Shown here piece by piece: positions 40,014 through 43,437 of a stretch of 43,437 bases of DNA. The DNA is from a virus: the IMG/VR virus record IMGVR_UViG_3300017989_001418, positions 1 through 43,437 of that record; one strand, given 5' to 3'. The position numbers and the translations under genes are program-made. Position 1 is the first letter of the stretch; every line of letters starts with the position of its first letter. Below the pieces are notes generated by a model that was given only the letters and a program-made list of their open reading frames with translations, ran no database searches and was not told where the DNA came from.

Positions 40014-40538
40014 ATGGCATCACTAGTGAACGGTAGCAGCGGAGTTAGAATTGCATTTACGTGCTTAGACGGAAAAAGGAGGAGCCTAACAATCGATAGA
40101 GCGCTGACTCCCTGGCAAAGGGCTGCATATAAGAAGCACATCGAGGCAATGCTTGCTTCTGCAAAGAGCGGACTCGCATTGCCAAATGATACACTAGTGT
40201 GGCTTGAAAATGTTGACCATGATGTAATCAGCAAGCTTGAGAAATTCGGTGTCCTAAAAAGAAAAGAAGACGATCAGTGTGGGCATGTTATCGAAATTAC
40301 ACCTAATCCTCAATGCACTGCTGATGCTACAAGCCGAGTAGATCGAATAGCCCTTAGGCCGCGAGAGGCTGCTGAGTCTCTCGGAATGAGCGAAAAGGGG
40401 CTATGGAATATCACATACCCACGTGGATCGCTTCATTCTGTGAAAGTTGGGAGTCGTACTCTCTATTTCATTCACCACATTAAGCAGTGGGCCAACGAAC
40501 AGTTAGTTCGTCAGGAACAAAAGGCAGACGAAATATGA
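40014..40538 (+). CDS. Integrase N-terminal domain fused to excisionase-type HTH
   Basis: A 174-aa protein. Residues 1-85 follow the N-terminal arm/SAM-like domain of planctomycete integrases: VRIAFTCLDGKRRSLTID, WQRAAYKKHIEAMLASAKSG, then a 'LPNDTLVWLENVDHDVISKL' part. No catalytic domain follows. Instead residues about 108-165 carry a MerR/Xis-type HTH (LRPREAAESLGMSEKGLWNI and a wing SVKVGSRTLYFI). It overlaps the primase-polymerase gene by four bases (ATGA). The composition suggests a DNA-binding regulator that could recognise the same arm sites as an integrase; function is inferred. Confidence 0.7.
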   Translation: MASLVNGSSGVRIAFTCLDGKRRSLTIDRALTPWQRAAYKKHIEAMLASAKSGLALPNDTLVWLENVDHDVISKLEKFGVLKRKEDDQCGHVIEITPNPQCTADATSRVDRIALRPREAAESLGMSEKGLWNITYPRGSLHSVKVGSRTLYFIHHIKQWANEQLVRQEQKADEI

Positions 40539-42787
40539 CAGACCTCCTAACTCAAGCACTAAAGCTCGCGCAGCACGGATGGGCCATCCATCCGTGTCTT
40601 CCGCGGCAGAAGATCCCGGCCACTAAACACGCCGTCAAAGACGCCACAACGGACGAGCAGCAAATTCGCGTGTGGTGGGAGCGATGGCCCGAGGCGAACA
40701 TCGCGATCGCATGCGGCAAGCCTAGCGGTGTCTACGTTGTTGATGTTGACGTGTCTGCGGCAGGCGACGTGGACGGCCGACAATCGCTTCGGGAATTCCC
40801 GGAACTCCCAGACACAGTACGACAGGACACTCCGCGTGGTGGTTTCCATGCGTTTTTTAGGACCGATAACCCGCCCAAGAACAAGAACGCTTTCCGGCCC
40901 GGAATCGATATTCGTGGTGACGGATACTACGTGATTGCTGCGCCGTCAATCCATCCGAACGGCAAGCCATACATCTGGACGCCTGATCGAGCACCGTGGG
41001 AATTCGAGTTATCCGAATTTCCGTACTTCATGCGTCCAGCCACCAAGGCGCCGTGGGAGGCGGTACCGGCACAATCGACCCAACCACCTATACTCCCCGA
41101 TGACGACAATCTCCGTCGCGCTAGTCTGTACCTACAGCAATGCGACCCGGCCGTACAGGGAAACGGGGGTCACGACAGGCTACTCTGGGCATCGGTGGCG
41201 ATGGTTCACGGATTCATGTTATCCGACAAGCATGCCCTAGACCTGCTGATTCGCGAGTACAACCCACGATGCCTCCCGCCATGGAATCTCGACGACCCAC
41301 GCGACCGCAAGGACTTCGAGCGAAAGGTCAATGAGGCCCGAAAGCTCGTTCCGAAAGAGCAGCCCGGCTGGTTACTCAACGACGCGGCTTACGCCCCGGC
41401 GCCGCCAAACGTGAGCATCGATATTAACGCCATACGGAGAAACGCAGTGCCGAAAGGTCCGGTCTCCGAGGGGGCATACTTAAGCCAAGACGCAGAACTT
41501 CGCTACCTCACGCAACCAACTGGCCTGCTTGGGGAGCTATGCGGATGGATCAACGGCATATCAATTCGCCGTCAGCCATTCCTGTCGTTAGCGGCAAGTC
41601 TGGCATTCCTAGGAGCGCTTTTTGGCCGCAAGATCAGTGACCATCTCAACAATCGCACGAACCTCTATTGCATGGGAGTAGCACCGTCGTCAGCGGGGAA
41701 GACGAAGATCCTGTCGTGCCTGCGCAGGCTCTCTGCGGAGGCCGGATGCGTGGGGCTAATCGGAGGAGATGGGTTCGCTAGTGACTCAGCAATCGAAAAG
41801 CGCCTAGCTCGCCAACCGTCAACCGTGTTTCTTCTGGATGAGATCGGCCATCTGTTCACGCACATCAAATCAGGTGCCAACCAACATACAGTTCGCATCA
41901 TCCCAACGCTAATGAAGCTCTATTCGGCAGCAGGCGATATCTACCTCAACCGCGAATACGCCGAAGACGAAAAGCAAGTTCAGATAGTCGAACCATGTTG
42001 TTGTATCTACGGGACATCGACTGAATTACGGTTTACGGCTGGCATCAGTGAAGATGAGCTAGAGGACGGCTGGCTGTCCAGGTGCCTCGTATTCAGAACC
42101 GAGGGACGACCAGAGAAGCAGCGAATAAAATACAGCATCAAGACCCCACAGTCAATAGTACAGCAGGTTCTAGACTGGCACACGCGCAAGATCGAGGTTC
42201 ACACAGAACCAGGCGACCTAACAGGAGTACTTCAGGGCTCAACTGCCGCACTACTGCCGGCGCCTCCGCCGAAGATCGAGGTGGAAACGGAGCCGGACGC
42301 AGAGTGCGCTTTTGTGGAATTCGATAGAGAAGCCACTAGAAAGGCAAGCCAGTATCCGAGGTATGATGCAATCTGGATGAAGTCGGAAGAGAACGCCCGC
42401 AAAATTGCACTCATCGTGGCTGCATCAGAGAACTTCGATTCTCCATGCATCACAATAGCAAACGCCGAGTACGCAATACGGCTAATTCGCTATCTCATCA
42501 CGGATTTCTGCGGGACACTAGCAACTGCCATTACCACGAATTCAGTGGACAGCCAGAAACAGCGCCTACTGTCGGTAATCAAGCAAGCTGGCACCAGCGG
42601 ATGCAAACGCAGCGAACTAACAGTGCGCAGCCAATGGACAAAGAAGCGAGAACGGCAGGCGCTTCTTGATGACCTCATAGAAGCAGAGCAGGTTGTTGTT
42701 GAGTGCCAGCCCCCTAGGTCTGTGGGGAGGCCGGCGGTTGTATATTGGACGACCACAAACTACCGAAAGCACATGGATCAGAAATGA
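40535..42787 (+). CDS. Bifunctional primase-polymerase with helicase domain
   Basis: A 750-aa replication protein. Residues about 10-165 are an AEP primase-polymerase (PF09250-like): GWAIHPCLPRQKIP, D70/D72 in VVDVDV, H105 in GGFHAF, and D125 in GIDIRGDGYYVIAAP. The C-terminal half is a P-loop helicase-like (DUF3987-type) domain with Walker A GVAPSSAGKT (381-390) and Walker B FLLDEIGH (D435, E436). ATG 40535 is preferred. This single chain would prime and help unwind DNA at the phage origin; the origin itself was not found. Confidence 0.85.
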   Translation: MTDLLTQALKLAQHGWAIHPCLPRQKIPATKHAVKDATTDEQQIRVWWERWPEANIAIACGKPSGVYVVDVDVSAAGDVDGRQSLREFPELPDTVRQDTPRGGFHAFFRTDNPPKNKNAFRPGIDIRGDGYYVIAAPSIHPNGKPYIWTPDRAPWEFELSEFPYFMRPATKAPWEAVPAQSTQPPILPDDDNLRRASLYLQQCDPAVQGNGGHDRLLWASVAMVHGFMLSDKHALDLLIREYNPRCLPPWNLDDPRDRKDFERKVNEARKLVPKEQPGWLLNDAAYAPAPPNVSIDINAIRRNAVPKGPVSEGAYLSQDAELRYLTQPTGLLGELCGWINGISIRRQPFLSLAASLAFLGALFGRKISDHLNNRTNLYCMGVAPSSAGKTKILSCLRRLSAEAGCVGLIGGDGFASDSAIEKRLARQPSTVFLLDEIGHLFTHIKSGANQHTVRIIPTLMKLYSAAGDIYLNREYAEDEKQVQIVEPCCCIYGTSTELRFTAGISEDELEDGWLSRCLVFRTEGRPEKQRIKYSIKTPQSIVQQVLDWHTRKIEVHTEPGDLTGVLQGSTAALLPAPPPKIEVETEPDAECAFVEFDREATRKASQYPRYDAIWMKSEENARKIALIVAASENFDSPCITIANAEYAIRLIRYLITDFCGTLATAITTNSVDSQKQRLLSVIKQAGTSGCKRSELTVRSQWTKKRERQALLDDLIEAEQVVVECQPPRSVGRPAVVYWTTTNYRKHMDQK

Positions 42788-43173
42788 GCGAGTCTTTCGT
42801 AATCATTTTGCCATTACCTCCTCGTGAGCTATCTCCGAATTGCGCGGTCGCAACAGCTGGCGGCCGGTTTGCTAAGGCAAGCGCAACGAAACGCTATCGC
42901 AGACTAGCAAAGCAGGCAGTAGAAGCCGTGCAGATTGATTCGACTCCCTGGGGCAAGATGTCAGTGCAGGCACTGTTCTGTTGGCCCACGAAGAGGCGAC
43001 GCGACCAAGACAATGCGATAGCCTCATTGAAGTCTGCGTACGATGGAATCGTTGATTCCGGGTTGATTTGCGACGACGACTACAACCATATGCAACGACT
43101 ATCGCCTGAGTTCAGCATTGACCGCAAATATCCTCGCGTGGAACTTACGATCACCAGAAGGGACACAAGGTGA
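42784..43173 (+). CDS. rusA: RusA-like Holliday junction resolvase
   Basis: A 129-aa protein with the RusA layout: N-terminal strand PLPPRELSPN, then RRDQDN (D74, D76), SAYDGIVDSGL (D91) and CDDDYNH. The acidic set matches the catalytic Asp of Escherichia coli RusA (D70, D72, D91). The Lys that follows DxDN in RusA (K76) is not at the same place; here the nearest is K83. The gene overlaps the primase-polymerase stop (ATGA) and the next start (GTGA). It would resolve recombination intermediates before packaging. Confidence 0.85.
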   Translation: MSESFVIILPLPPRELSPNCAVATAGGRFAKASATKRYRRLAKQAVEAVQIDSTPWGKMSVQALFCWPTKRRRDQDNAIASLKSAYDGIVDSGLICDDDYNHMQRLSPEFSIDRKYPRVELTITRRDTR

Positions 43174-43437
43174 TTCCTGAAGAAAAAGAGCACGAGATAC
43201 TCCGTCTTCTAGCGCAGGAAACGCCGCTGCAAGCAATAGCTCATAGAACAGGCGTGTCATACAACACAATCCACAGAATCGCTACAGCGACAGAAGGAAG
43301 ATGGAGACGAAAACGAAATGGAAATCAGGAGTGGATTCGCAACGGAAGGCGCTGCCCTGGATGCGGCGCAAAGGTCACGCGGTGGCCGTGTCTTTTCTGT
43401 AATCCCGTAATTGGAATCACAGACGAGAACAAAAACG
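43170..43437 (+). CDS. HTH plus zinc-ribbon protein, 3' end cut by window edge
   Basis: At least 89 residues from a GTG that overlaps the RusA stop. Residues about 5-40 form an HTH (EHEILRLLAQETPLQAIAHR then TGVSYNTIHRIA), and C62-x2-C65 with C74-x2-C77 form a zinc ribbon. The last residue read is in the frame ending at 43436. It is not possible to say how far it extends. A small regulator of late transcription or a DNA-binding accessory are both plausible. Confidence 0.7.
   Translation, partial: MIPEEKEHEILRLLAQETPLQAIAHRTGVSYNTIHRIATATEGRWRRKRNGNQEWIRNGRRCPGCGAKVTRWPCLFCNPVIGITDENKN

Noticed and set aside
1-43437. Closing the window into a circle to complete the two cut genes at its ends
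   Set aside because: Joining the ends gives the pentapeptide protein a stop after six residues that do not fit its C-terminal domain, and ends the HTH/zinc-ribbon gene after ten. No end overlap was seen. The window is treated as linear and cut.
1-43437. tRNA or rRNA genes
   Set aside because: No cloverleaf-like or rRNA-like stretch stood out by reading; a tRNAscan or Infernal run would be needed to exclude short ones.
1-43437. An integrated prophage with host flanks
   Set aside because: No host gene is present on either side, and the region before int runs straight from the lysis cassette without a host junction.

Overview
The window reads as almost all of one temperate, double-stranded DNA tailed phage genome with a podovirus-like (short-tailed) virion. 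No bacterial housekeeping gene, tRNA or rRNA was seen. The likely host is a member of the Planctomycetota. Three things recalled from that phylum support this. The integrase (31594-32757) has the N-terminal 'NGQWxKKxRGxxHYFGP'-type segment, the 'LGINCGF' segment and the 'VxxWLxG' end of planctomycete integrases. A second protein (40014-40538) starts with another integrase-type N-terminal domain common in that phylum. Several small virion and lysis-region proteins also resemble planctomycete prophage proteins. The host call rests on family memory, not on a search.

Layout. (1) 1-1373, minus strand: a pentapeptide-repeat protein cut by the window edge, a 61-aa protein overlapping it, and an XRE-type regulator with a strong terminator. 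A sigma70-like promoter with an inverted-repeat operator drives the first two. This looks like an immunity or lysogenic-conversion block. (2) 1374-2896: about 1.5 kb with no convincing gene but many repeats, palindromes and G/C homopolymer runs; it is a candidate packaging (cos/pac) and control region. (3) 2897-31229, plus strand: the late operon. It holds two leader genes, terminase small and large subunits, portal, a zinc-finger-like small protein with no normal start codon, a scaffold-like protein, major capsid, capsid-associated protein, T7 gp11-like adaptor, small virion proteins, a T7 gp12-like nozzle protein, a fibre ending in a seven-bladed beta-propeller, three ejection proteins (the last 1595 aa with an HExxH motif), and a putative lysis cassette. 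(4) 31230-31593: terminators and an inverted-repeat pair that may be attP. (5) 31594-34353: integrase, small DNA-binding regulators, a minus-strand membrane protein and an excisionase-like HTH protein. (6) 34358-43437: replication and recombination genes, namely a Sak4/RecA-like ATPase, a DUF669-type protein, a RecB/Cas4-like nuclease, an SF2 helicase, an integrase-N/HTH fusion, a primase-polymerase/helicase and a RusA resolvase, ending in an HTH/zinc-ribbon protein that runs off the window.

The genes work as a standard temperate circuit. The minus-strand XRE block and small HTH proteins would set the lysis/lysogeny state, the tyrosine recombinase would integrate, the right-hand block would copy and recombine DNA, and the long plus-strand block would package, build the virion and lyse the host. 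Tight stop/start overlaps (ATGA, GTGA, TAATG) link many genes. The most unusual points are a possible RF2-like +1 frameshift in a zinc-binding protein, an apparent AUC start after the portal gene, an integrase-arm-domain/HTH fusion, a metallopeptidase motif in the ejection protein, and a lysis cassette whose only visible enzyme is a papain-like cysteine protease candidate.
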